Positions 6,568 to 12,924 of a stretch of 14,766 nt of DNA are shown in pieces. Origin of the DNA: CAXYVX01 sp964292495. Lineage in GTDB: Bacteria > Patescibacteriota > Saccharimonadia > Saccharimonadales > Saccharimonadaceae. The first letter of the stretch is position 1; every line of letters starts with the position of its first letter. Below the pieces are notes generated by a model that searched no databases, was not told the DNA's origin, and worked only from the letters and a program-made list of their open reading frames with translations. Location: assembly GCA_964292495.1 (NCBI GenBank), contig CAXYVX010000022.1:1-14766 (forward strand). The letters are read 5' to 3'. A program made the position numbers and the translations under genes.

Positions 6568-8331
6568 CTACATCTTGTCAGGAATTTCAATTCCCAAAAT
6601 GTCAAGCGCACTCTCAAAAACTTCCGCAACTTTCAGCAAAACTTCCAGACGTTTTTCGCGAATTTCCGGATGAACCTCGGCCGTCGCTACCGGTGTTTTC
6701 TCGTAATATTTGTTCAATTCCTTCGCCAGCTCAAACGCATAGCTCGCCACGCGGTGCGGTTCCAATTTATCGGTCGCGAGCGCGACAACGCCAGGGTATT
6801 CAAGAAGTTTCAAAATCAAATTTTTCTCAGCCAAAAAATCATAATCAAAATTCGCGAAATTATTAGCTAGCAAATTTTCGCGCAAAATCTTCTTCGCGCG
6901 AACCGCCGCATACTGAACGTACGGCCCGGAAAATCCCGTCAACGAGAAAATTGAATCCCAGTCAAACAGCATTCCCGTCCGGCGATCGGCAGAAAAATCC
7001 GCGAATTTAATCGCGCCAACGCTGATTTTTTTCAGATCGTTTTCGCTCATATCATCACTTTTCGCGTTCTGTTTTGCCCGCTCAAACGCAAAATCCAGCA
7101 GCTCTTCCATCAGCACAACACCTTTTCTGGACGACATTTTACTGCGCGTTCCGTCTTCGTTGATCTGATCAATCGTGCCAAACCACAGGTGATAAACTTC
7201 TTGTTTCAACCCAAGCTTTTTCGCGAGAGCCGCAACCTGTTCAAAATAAAATTTCTGCTCGCCGCCCACCGCGTAAACCGTCAAATCTGGGTGCCAATTT
7301 TCTTCGCGCCAGACCAAAGTTGCGAGATCTCCGGTGGCGTAAAGATTGGCGCCATTGCTTTTTTGGAGCAACATCGGCGTTTTGATTCCCTGCTCTTCAA
7401 GCGAAACAATGACCGATCCGTCCGGATTTTTGATGGCCTTTTTCTCAGAAACCAATTTCGCGACCAAATCTTTTCCCATCGGTGCAAAAAATTTCTCACC
7501 ATATTCAAACTGCGTGGAAATCCCTAGCCGCCGCATCACATTATGAATGTGCGCAAGAGAAATTTCAGTGAAAGTTCGCGAAAATTCCTCCGCCTCTGCG
7601 TCGCCAGCCTCCAGCCGTTTCAGCCAATTTTGCGCCTCGTCAGCGAGCGGCGTGCTCTGGCTCGGGTCAGATTCCGCAGCTTTTTCCTCAGCTTTCAAGT
7701 CGGCGCGGATCTTGATGTAGACATCGCCAAGCTCATAAACTCCGCGTTTCGCGAGTTTTTCGCGGTCCGAGTATTTCTTAAATCCGAGCACCCAGTAGCC
7801 AAACGGGCTGCCAGCATCGCCAATATGATTGTCCGTGATGACTTTCCACCCCTGAGATTCCAGCAAGTTTTTCGCCGCCCAACCTTGATTTCCCGGGCGC
7901 AAATGCCCAACAGAATATGGTTTTGCAACATTCGGCGAAGGATATTCAACGACAGCGGTTTTTCCAGAATTTTTCCGCGATGTACCAAATTTTTGTTCGC
8001 CAAGAAAACTTTCGTCCAGCGTTTTCGCGAGATTTTTTGAGTCAATACTGAGATTCAAAAAGCCCGGTCCCGCGATTTCAACTTTCGCGAATTCGCCACT
8101 TTCCATCAGTTTTTCGCGAATTTTTTCCGCCAAATCGCGCGGACTTTTCACGCCTTGCTGATCAAGTTTTTCGCGCATTTGTTCATCTTTTTTCGCCGAG
8201 CCAAAAATCACCATCGCGGCGTTTGTGGCAAAATCACCAAACTTTTCGTCAGTTCGCGAAAAATCAAACTCAGCATCCAAACCAAACAATTCAAATAAAA
8301 CTCTCGCCAAAATCTCTCTGTATTTTTCCAT
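6568..8331 (-). CDS. argS: Arginyl-tRNA synthetase
   Basis: 587 residues, usual length. It charges tRNA-Arg with arginine in the cytoplasm. Domains: an N-terminal Add-1-like tRNA D-loop-binding region (about 1-100), a class I catalytic core with SPNVAKPYSVGHL (131-144) carrying the HIGH-type signature as SVGH (140-143), the NHIGDAGSPFGYW segment (168-180), KMSSRKG (398-404) as the KMSKS loop, and a DALR-type anticodon-binding helical domain from about 435 (SGPYVQYAAVRA) to the end. The first histidine of the signature is Ser here, a position known to vary in ArgRS. Start ATG 8331 fits the family and lies exactly 6 bases after a -10 box. It stands alone between two other units. Confidence 0.96.
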   Translation of the reverse strand: MEKYREILARVLFELFGLDAEFDFSRTDEKFGDFATNAAMVIFGSAKKDEQMREKLDQQGVKSPRDLAEKIREKLMESGEFAKVEIAGPGFLNLSIDSKNLAKTLDESFLGEQKFGTSRKNSGKTAVVEYPSPNVAKPYSVGHLRPGNQGWAAKNLLESQGWKVITDNHIGDAGSPFGYWVLGFKKYSDREKLAKRGVYELGDVYIKIRADLKAEEKAAESDPSQSTPLADEAQNWLKRLEAGDAEAEEFSRTFTEISLAHIHNVMRRLGISTQFEYGEKFFAPMGKDLVAKLVSEKKAIKNPDGSVIVSLEEQGIKTPMLLQKSNGANLYATGDLATLVWREENWHPDLTVYAVGGEQKFYFEQVAALAKKLGLKQEVYHLWFGTIDQINEDGTRSKMSSRKGVVLMEELLDFAFERAKQNAKSDDMSENDLKKISVGAIKFADFSADRRTGMLFDWDSIFSLTGFSGPYVQYAAVRAKKILRENLLANNFANFDYDFLAEKNLILKLLEYPGVVALATDKLEPHRVASYAFELAKELNKYYEKTPVATAEVHPEIREKRLEVLLKVAEVFESALDILGIEIPDKM

Positions 8332-8337
8332 GCTTCT

Positions 8338-8346
8338 ATCTTATCA
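8338..8346 (-). promoter_or_regulatory. Extended -10 promoter for argS, leaderless type
   Basis: TGA-TAAGAT on the minus strand (-10 at 8338-8343), 6 bases before the ATG, with no Shine-Dalgarno. TTCGCGAA (8359-8366) occupies the -35 position, 15 bases upstream of the -10. Confidence 0.58.
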
Positions 8347-8375
8347 CCGGCAGACAAATTCGCGAAATCGCTCGT

Positions 8376-9140
8376 TTATGGCGCAAGTTTTTCGCGAATT
8401 TTTTTCATGTCGGATTCTGGTAATTTCAGCCCTTCGGAAACGTAATTCTCGATTGATCCGTATCTTGTGCGAGCACTCAAAATTCCCGTGCTAAGCCATT
8501 CCGCGTCAACGCGCGCGCCGAGAATTTGGTGGTTTGACCTCAGATATTCCGTCATAACTTGGCTGTCGCTCGCGCCCGCCATGTACATCAAAATCGCCAC
8601 CATCCAGCCGGTTCGGTCTTTTCCAAAAGTGCAGTGAATTAAAATCGGAGCGTCTCTGTCGGTCCGGGCTATGTGCTCCAACGCGAAGTAAAAACTCTTT
8701 CTGTCATGCGGGTCCATCACAAACGCATCAACATATCCCGCCGCATCACCAACGCCGCGCACGGGAAAATTCCGGTCTTTAACACCGTCAATTTCGCGGT
8801 CCGGAGCGTGATTTACTTCCCATTTCGTCCGAAAATCCAAGATCAATCCGCCCGCCAAAATTCCACTCAGTTTGTCCGCGTCATCATCCGAAGCCATTGA
8901 CAGTGCCGAAGATCTAAATAAAATCCCTGAACGGATTTTCCCAGGCAAAATAACTTCGCGAAAATTCTGAACGCCATCAAATTCTCTGACTTTGTCGAAA
9001 CTTTTAACCGTTTCGCTAAATCCATATTTGCCGTCCACCCAGATGAAAAGTTTGGCGGCGGAAATCGCGAAAATAAAAAGCACGGAAATTGTGAGGATAA
9101 AAAATTTTTGTCCCGTCAAAATCCGCGAAACTTTTTTCAT
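8376..9140 (-). CDS. Membrane-anchored tyrosine/serine phosphatase
   Basis: 254 residues. The P-loop CX5R signature of cysteine-based phosphatases is seen as HCTFGKDRTG, with nucleophile C170 and R176. The upstream NFREV...GILFRSSAL (59-80) and LILDFRT (99-105) fit the Y_phosphatase3/IphP-like group, which removes phosphate from tyrosine, serine or other phosphomonoesters. Residues about 13-34 are a transmembrane segment preceded by basic residues, so by the positive-inside rule the catalytic domain probably faces outside the cell. Its ATG overlaps the stop of the small membrane protein upstream (ATGA at 9137-9140), so the two are translationally coupled. Substrate is unknown; a role at the cell surface, for example toward a host, is inference only. 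Confidence 0.88.
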   Translation of the reverse strand: MKKVSRILTGQKFFILTISVLFIFAISAAKLFIWVDGKYGFSETVKSFDKVREFDGVQNFREVILPGKIRSGILFRSSALSMASDDDADKLSGILAGGLILDFRTKWEVNHAPDREIDGVKDRNFPVRGVGDAAGYVDAFVMDPHDRKSFYFALEHIARTDRDAPILIHCTFGKDRTGWMVAILMYMAGASDSQVMTEYLRSNHQILGARVDAEWLSTGILSARTRYGSIENYVSEGLKLPESDMKKIREKLAP

Positions 9141-9409
9141 TTTTTGCCTTTTGTGAAGTATTTCCAGATGAAAACCGCCGCCGCAACGATGATAAACAGC
9201 TCAATAATTCGCGCAAAAATCCCCAGCAGCCAACCAAAAACGTTGATCAAAATCAGCAACGCCAGCAAAATCACCGCCAAGCCGAGATAAATATTTTTTG
9301 AAAACGCGGTGGCGAAATCGCTTTGTAAAAAGTCGCGTTTTGCGCCCTTTTTCGCGGATTTTTTGGCGCGGAATTTCGTGCCATAATTTTCAGATTTATT
9401 GTCTTTCAT
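9137..9409 (-). CDS. Small two-pass membrane protein, unknown function
   Basis: 90 residues. A basic, Lys-rich N-terminus (1-25) is followed by two hydrophobic helices at about 41-63 and 68-84 with only a short turn between them, and a KGKK end. Both ends are probably cytoplasmic. Start: an in-frame ATG exists at 9415, but the second ATG at 9409 is chosen because the extended -10 (TGA-TATAAT) ends exactly 6 bases before it, whereas the first ATG abuts the -10. It is coupled by an ATGA overlap to the phosphatase and may help to localise or stabilise it; this is inference. Confidence 0.75.
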   Translation of the reverse strand: MKDNKSENYGTKFRAKKSAKKGAKRDFLQSDFATAFSKNIYLGLAVILLALLILINVFGWLLGIFARIIELFIIVAAAVFIWKYFTKGKK

Positions 9410-9415
9410 GAGCAT

Positions 9416-9424
9416 ATTATATCA
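9416..9424 (-). promoter_or_regulatory. Extended -10 promoter for the membrane protein-phosphatase pair
   Basis: TGA-TATAAT on the minus strand (-10 at 9416-9421), with 6 bases to the ATG at 9409. It is divergent from the plus-strand promoter at 9442-9470. Confidence 0.6.
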
Positions 9425-9441
9425 CAAACAGAAATCAAATG

Positions 9442-9470
9442 TTGACAAAAAACTTTTTTTCATTTATAAT
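9442..9470 (+). promoter_or_regulatory. Perfect consensus sigma70 promoter
   Basis: TTGACA (9442-9447), a 17-base spacer and TATAAT (9465-9470) on the plus strand: both hexamers and the spacing match the textbook consensus. No protein gene follows on this strand before a terminator. Confidence 0.8.
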
Positions 9471-9476
9471 TTTGAC

Positions 9477-9571
9477 GGTAGATTTTGCGAGTAGCATTAA
9501 ACATTATGAAGACAAGGATTTCCCTTATTGAAAATCCTCAGCGCCCCAAAACAGGGACGTTTTTTATTTTT
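9477..9571 (+). ncRNA. Putative small RNA of about 90-95 nt
   Basis: Transcription from the consensus promoter should begin near 9477. The predicted RNA has a 7-bp hairpin (AGGATTT 9515-9521 with AAATCCT 9532-9538), then a terminator-like hairpin (CGCCCC 9542-9547 with GGGACG 9554-9559, one mismatch) and a run of T residues broken by one A (9560-9571). Its last bases overlap the pyrG stop codon on the opposite strand. A plus-strand reading frame from ATG 9506 has no Shine-Dalgarno and no stop before the terminator, so I favour a non-coding product. It does not match an RNA family that I can recognise. Confidence 0.55.
9542..9571 (+). terminator. Rho-independent terminator of the small RNA
   Basis: A six-position GC-rich stem with one mismatch and a 6-base loop, followed by six T, A and five T. 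The T-run is only on the plus-strand side, so it is directional and does not serve pyrG. Confidence 0.55.
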
Positions 9572-11195
9572 CAAGCGCAGCTAATAAAAATTCGCGAAAA
9601 AGCGGGTGTTCCCTGGTTGGGCGCGAGCGAAATTCCGGGTGCGCCTGAGTCGCGACGTAAAAGCGTTTTGCCGGCGCGTCGACAAATTCCACCAATTTTC
9701 CGTCCGGCGAAGTTCCGCTGATTTCCAGGCCACCTTTTTCAATGTTTTCGCGAAAATTCTGGTTCACTTCGTAGCGGTGGCGGTGCCGCTCAACAACTTC
9801 ATCTTCGCCGTAAATTTCGCGAACTTTTCCGCTGACGCGCGCCGGGTAATCGCCCAAACGCAACGTGCCGCCAGTGGATTCTTTTCCTTCTTGCCCGTCC
9901 ATGATGTAGACCACATTTGCGGCATTTTTTCGCGAATTTTCGTCAAATTCCTCGCTGTTTGCGTTTTTCACCCCTGCTCTTCTGGCGCTAGCAATCACCG
10001 CAACTTGCAGACCCAAACAAAGCCCGAGATAAGGGATGTTTTCGCGAAATGCGTAATCCGCGGCGGCGATTTTCCCTTCAACTCCGCGCGAACCAAATCC
10101 GCCAGGAACCAAAATCCCGTCAACGCCCGTAAAATTTTTCGCGAAATCTTCCGCGCTCAGAGATTCCAGTTTTTCCGCGTTGATCCACTTGATTTCCAGG
10201 TTCGCACCCGTGGCAAACGCCGCGCTTTTGAGGGCTTCGCTGACGCTCATATATGTGTCAGAATTGTCTATGTACTTCGCAACGAGCGCGATTTTCAACT
10301 TGTTTTTTTCCGGATTTTGCTCAATTTTCGCGATTTTTTCTTGAAGATTTTTCAAATTTTTGAAATCCGCTTCACCTGTTAAATTCGCGAATTTCATGAT
10401 CGGGCCGAGACGCTCGGAAATTTTCAATGGAATTTCATAAACAGATTTTGCGTTCGGCATGAGCAAAACGTTTTCCGCCAAAACGCCACCAAACGTCGAG
10501 ATCTTTCGCGAAATATTTTCAATCCAGCTTTTTGACAGTCTTGACGCCTGGACGTCAAGACGTACAGCCACCATGTCAGGGATCAGTCCAAACGCCCTGA
10601 GATCACGCAAGGCATTTTGCGCCGGCTTGGTTTTGAATTCATCCGAAGTTGAGAGCTCCGGCACAAAAACAACGTGCATATAAAAACAATTTTCGCGCCC
10701 AACTTTTGCAGGAAATTCGCGAATCGCCTCTATAAAATGAGCGCCTTCAAGATCTCCGACAGTTCCGCCAATTTCAACAATGTGAATGTCGCTGCCGGCT
10801 TTCGCGGCGGATTCAAGAATGGTTTTTTGGATCAAACCGGTGAAATGTGGGACCAGCTGAACCGATTTTCCGTGAAAATCTCCCGCGCGCTCCATTTGCA
10901 ATAATTTCGCGAAAAGTTTGCCGCTGGTCGCGATGGAATCGTCGGTCATTTCTTCGTCAAGAAAGCGCTCGTATGAGCCCAAATCCAAATCTGTTTCCGC
11001 GCCGTCTTTCGTGACGAAACATTCTCCGTGCTCAGCGGGGTTTAATAAACCTGCGTCAACATTGAAATACGGGTCGAGTTTTTGCATTGAAACCTTTGCG
11101 CCGCGCGCTTTTAAGTTTGCGCCGATCGCCGCCGCGGTTATCCCTTTTCCAACTCCACTAATCACACCGCCCGTCACGAACAAAAATTTCGTCAT
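9564..11195 (-). CDS. pyrG: CTP synthase (glutamine-hydrolysing)
   Basis: 543 residues, normal length. It makes CTP from UTP, ATP and glutamine. The amidoligase domain (1-270) shows the P-loop SGVGKG (13-18), QKLDPYFNVDAG (38-49), HGECFVTKDGAETDLDLG (56-73), VEIGGTVGDLE (140-150) and FKTKPAQ (187-193). The class I glutamine amidotransferase domain (about 300-543) has the oxyanion loop PGGFG (364-368), nucleophile C393 in GLCLG, and H519 and E521 in AHPEF. The start has an AAAGGA Shine-Dalgarno a few bases upstream. It stands apart from other pyrimidine genes, between two short terminated transcription units. Confidence 0.97.
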   Translation of the reverse strand: MTKFLFVTGGVISGVGKGITAAAIGANLKARGAKVSMQKLDPYFNVDAGLLNPAEHGECFVTKDGAETDLDLGSYERFLDEEMTDDSIATSGKLFAKLLQMERAGDFHGKSVQLVPHFTGLIQKTILESAAKAGSDIHIVEIGGTVGDLEGAHFIEAIREFPAKVGRENCFYMHVVFVPELSTSDEFKTKPAQNALRDLRAFGLIPDMVAVRLDVQASRLSKSWIENISRKISTFGGVLAENVLLMPNAKSVYEIPLKISERLGPIMKFANLTGEADFKNLKNLQEKIAKIEQNPEKNKLKIALVAKYIDNSDTYMSVSEALKSAAFATGANLEIKWINAEKLESLSAEDFAKNFTGVDGILVPGGFGSRGVEGKIAAADYAFRENIPYLGLCLGLQVAVIASARRAGVKNANSEEFDENSRKNAANVVYIMDGQEGKESTGGTLRLGDYPARVSGKVREIYGEDEVVERHRHRYEVNQNFRENIEKGGLEISGTSPDGKLVEFVDAPAKRFYVATQAHPEFRSRPTREHPLFREFLLAALEK

Positions 11196-11228
11196 TATTT
11201 TCCTTTCTGCGCTATTACATTCTATTAA

Positions 11229-11237
11229 ATTTTAGCA
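11229..11237 (-). promoter_or_regulatory. Possible proximal pyrG promoter
   Basis: TGC-TAAAAT on the minus strand (-10 at 11229-11234), the same nonamer as at the 2792 gene. Transcription would start near 11222, giving a leader of about 27 bases that includes the pyrG Shine-Dalgarno. No good -35 is seen. Confidence 0.45.
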
Positions 11238-11267
11238 CTTTTAAGCATTTGCTGAATAGAGTTTTTC

Positions 11268-11302
11268 AAAAAAGAAAAAGAGGCTGCAAATCCACAGCCC
11301 CT
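11268..11302 (-). terminator. Rho-independent terminator upstream of pyrG
   Basis: On the minus strand the arm at 11294-11302 pairs with 11279-11287 (9 pairs including two G-U, loop GGATTT), followed by a T-rich run (11268-11278). It ends transcripts coming from the paralogue pair or from the promoter at 11344-11352, before pyrG. Confidence 0.72.
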
Positions 11303-11337
11303 GGGCAATTTGTTTTCGCGTTGCCGTACTCTCATGT
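11268..11337 (-). ncRNA. Short terminated transcript: small RNA or pyrG leader
   Basis: The promoter at 11344-11352 would start an RNA near 11337 that ends at the terminator, about 70 nt. Besides the terminator it can form a hairpin from GGCAA and TTGCC (11304-11308 and 11321-11325) with a 12-base loop. It may be an independent small RNA, or the attenuated leader of pyrG, since CTP-sensing leaders are known for pyrG in Gram-positive bacteria. A 36-codon frame opens at ATG 11335, 8 bases after the -10, and runs through the terminator to 11225; a leader peptide is possible but unsupported by homology. Confidence 0.42.
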
Positions 11338-11343
11338 ATATAG

Positions 11344-11352
11344 ATTATAGCA
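11344..11352 (-). promoter_or_regulatory. Extended -10 promoter upstream of the pyrG-side terminator
   Basis: TGC-TATAAT on the minus strand (-10 at 11344-11349). TTCGCGAA (11358-11365) lies 8 bases further upstream, in the spacer. No consensus -35 is visible. Confidence 0.55.
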
Positions 11353-11369
11353 GAAAATTCGCGAAAAAC

Positions 11370-11693
11370 CTAACTTCCGCGCGCCTGAGAAACAGAATTG
11401 AAATGTTTAGTATTATCCGAATCTTTGCCGTCGTCGTAGCGAACATGGCGCAAACGTTTGGTGTCAGCGACCACGAAATGCAGATCCGTCAGGGGCAAAT
11501 CGTCCGGCGTGTGCGCGTCGTTCGTGATGCGATATCCAAGATCCGTCAGCGTCACATTCTGGCGCTGCGTTCCGGTGATGAACGCGCCGTGCATGCTCGC
11601 AAGAATCGCGCCGGCCGCCAAAAGTGGCATCAGCGAAAATTTTGCAGTTTTTTTCGCGGTTTTTTTAATTTTTCGCGAATCCAGCCTAGGCAT
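11370..11693 (-). CDS. Small membrane-anchored protein, paralogue 2
   Basis: 107 residues from ATG 11693. A basic N-terminus (1-18, many Lys) precedes a hydrophobic segment at about 20-40 (membrane anchor or uncleaved signal), then a polar tail. Landmarks shared with the preceding gene at nearly the same positions are LxAxGxI followed by HG (35-36), DxHT (59-62) and a later LRHxRxD stretch. The start is chosen because GGAG lies 10 bases upstream and the ATG overlaps the upstream stop by 8 bases; a longer frame to 11762 lies inside the neighbour. Function unknown. Confidence 0.7.
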   Translation of the reverse strand: MPRLDSRKIKKTAKKTAKFSLMPLLAAGAILASMHGAFITGTQRQNVTLTDLGYRITNDAHTPDDLPLTDLHFVVADTKRLRHVRYDDGKDSDNTKHFNSVSQARGS

Positions 11694-12000
11694 TAAAATT
11701 GATCTCCAAAGTGTTTTTATCAGACTCTTTGTAATGGTTTTTATTACCGTCAGAGCGAGCATTTTTCAGCGCGCGCGGATCAACCGGAATTCCAGTTCCC
11801 GCGCCGTCGCTGTGCGTGTGCGAATCACTGATGACTTTCGCGTGAAATTCCGCCGGCTTTGAATAATGGTGCCCGCCGCCGTTCAAACCGCCGTGAGTTC
11901 CAGACATAATCGTCCCGATCGCCAGCATTGACATCAAAATTCTTTGCGACGCGCTCGGTGCACTTTCAGTTGTTTTTATAATATTTTCGTACTTTTCCAT
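11686..12000 (-). CDS. Small membrane-anchored protein, paralogue 1
   Basis: 104 residues. The hydrophobic segment at about 21-38 is followed by a Gly/His-rich stretch (GGLNGGGHHY, 37-46) and a polar tail containing DSHTHSD (59-65) and DPRALKNARSD (74-84). It shares spacing and key residues with the downstream gene, so the two are probably an old tandem duplication. The His cluster could bind a metal, but this is inference. It has a weak AAAGAAA Shine-Dalgarno and its own promoter at 12026-12054. No known family recognised. Confidence 0.72.
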   Translation of the reverse strand: MEKYENIIKTTESAPSASQRILMSMLAIGTIMSGTHGGLNGGGHHYSKPAEFHAKVISDSHTHSDGAGTGIPVDPRALKNARSDGNKNHYKESDKNTLEINFNA

Positions 12001-12025
12001 GTTTTTATTTTCTTTAACACTTCAA

Positions 12026-12054
12026 AGTCTATCACAATATTGCGTTTATGTCAA
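12026..12054 (-). promoter_or_regulatory. Sigma70 promoter for the paralogue pair
   Basis: Minus strand TTGACA (12049-12054), 17 bases, TAGACT (12026-12031), with TG one base before the -10. The start site would be near 12019, giving a leader of about 20 bases. Confidence 0.65.
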
Positions 12055-12071
12055 GAATGTTTCTTTTATAA

Positions 12072-12518
12072 CTAAACGTGATGATACGGCATGTTTCGCG
12101 AAATCGCCCACGCGCGATAAATCTGCTCAATCAACACCAGCCGTGCAATCTGATGCGGAAAAACCATCTTTGAAAAACTCAAACAAAAATCCGCGTCCGC
12201 GCGAAGATCTTCCGCCACGCCATACGCTCCGCCAAGCACAAAAACCACGTTTTTCACCGGTAAAATTTCTTCGATTTTCCGCGAAAACTCCGGGCTGGCG
12301 AGTTCGCGCCCGCGTTCATCCAGCAAAATCACGTAATCGCCGGGCTGGATTTTTTCGCGAATTTTCGCCGTTTCTTCGCGCCGTGAGTCATTGCCGGACT
12401 TTCGCGAATACGGAATAATTTTCCACTCAATCGCCCAGTTTTTCGGCAAACGTTTTTCGTAATCCGCGATAATTTTCGCGAAGTTATTCTCTGTTTTCCC
12501 GACCGCGATAATTTTCAT
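12072..12518 (-). CDS. rlmH: 23S rRNA (pseudouridine1915-N3)-methyltransferase RlmH
   Basis: 148 residues, close to the usual ~155. RlmH is a SPOUT enzyme that methylates pseudouridine 1915 in helix 69 of 23S rRNA on assembled ribosomes, using S-adenosylmethionine. Signatures: MKIIAVGK at the start, LLDERGRELAS (65-75), the knot motif LGGAYG (95-100), FPHQIARLVLIEQIYRA (120-136) and the C-terminal NMPYHHV. Its ATG overlaps the stop of the HIT gene (ATGA, 12515-12518), so it is translationally coupled as the third gene of the murE operon. Confidence 0.96.
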   Translation of the reverse strand: MKIIAVGKTENNFAKIIADYEKRLPKNWAIEWKIIPYSRKSGNDSRREETAKIREKIQPGDYVILLDERGRELASPEFSRKIEEILPVKNVVFVLGGAYGVAEDLRADADFCLSFSKMVFPHQIARLVLIEQIYRAWAISRNMPYHHV

Positions 12519-12916
12519 AGCGCCAATTTTTCGCGAATTTCGTCCAAGAAATTTTCGTCGGTGTTCACAGGATATCCGTGATGCAATTGCAACGGATCGC
12601 CTTTCGTCGCTTTTTCCGCTTCGTACAGAGGCACTAAATGAATGTGCGCGTGCGGAACATCCATGCCTTCCACGGCAAAACCGATTCTACAACCAAGTTT
12701 TTCCTCCATATTTTTCGCGATTTTTTTCGCAACCAGCCAAAATTTCGCGAATTCCGCATCTTCCATGTCGTAAATTTTGTTCGGCGCTTTCACCGGAATG
12801 ACCAAAGCGTGCCCGTCGCTGAGCGGGTTGATGTCCAGAATCGCGAAAAATTCTCCGTCGTCGTAAATCTTGCGAGATGGAATTTCACCGCTGTAAATTT
12901 TTTCAAAAATGTCCAT
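12515..12916 (-). CDS. HIT-family nucleotide hydrolase
   Basis: 133 residues. The histidine triad is VPHAHIHLVPL with H89, H91 and H93; the N-terminal DIFEKIYSGEIPSRKIYDD and the LDINPLSDGHALVIP block (27-41) are typical of the HINT/Fhit-like branch, which cleaves nucleotide phosphoramidates or dinucleoside polyphosphates. The exact substrate cannot be told from sequence. A strong GGAGG Shine-Dalgarno lies 3 bases before the ATG and overlaps the murE stop, so translation is probably coupled to murE. It is the middle gene of murE-HIT-rlmH. Confidence 0.94.
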   Translation of the reverse strand: MDIFEKIYSGEIPSRKIYDDGEFFAILDINPLSDGHALVIPVKAPNKIYDMEDAEFAKFWLVAKKIAKNMEEKLGCRIGFAVEGMDVPHAHIHLVPLYEAEKATKGDPLQLHHGYPVNTDENFLDEIREKLAL

Positions 12917-12924
12917 ATTCCTCC

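Noticed and set aside
9485..9721. Small plus-strand protein within the putative small RNA region
   Set aside because: No Shine-Dalgarno or leaderless spacing, no stop before the terminator, and two thirds of the frame is antisense to pyrG.
9606..10382. 258-codon plus-strand frame inside pyrG
   Set aside because: It is antisense to conserved PyrG motifs; its composition (Phe, Arg, Val rich) is that of a reverse-frame artefact.
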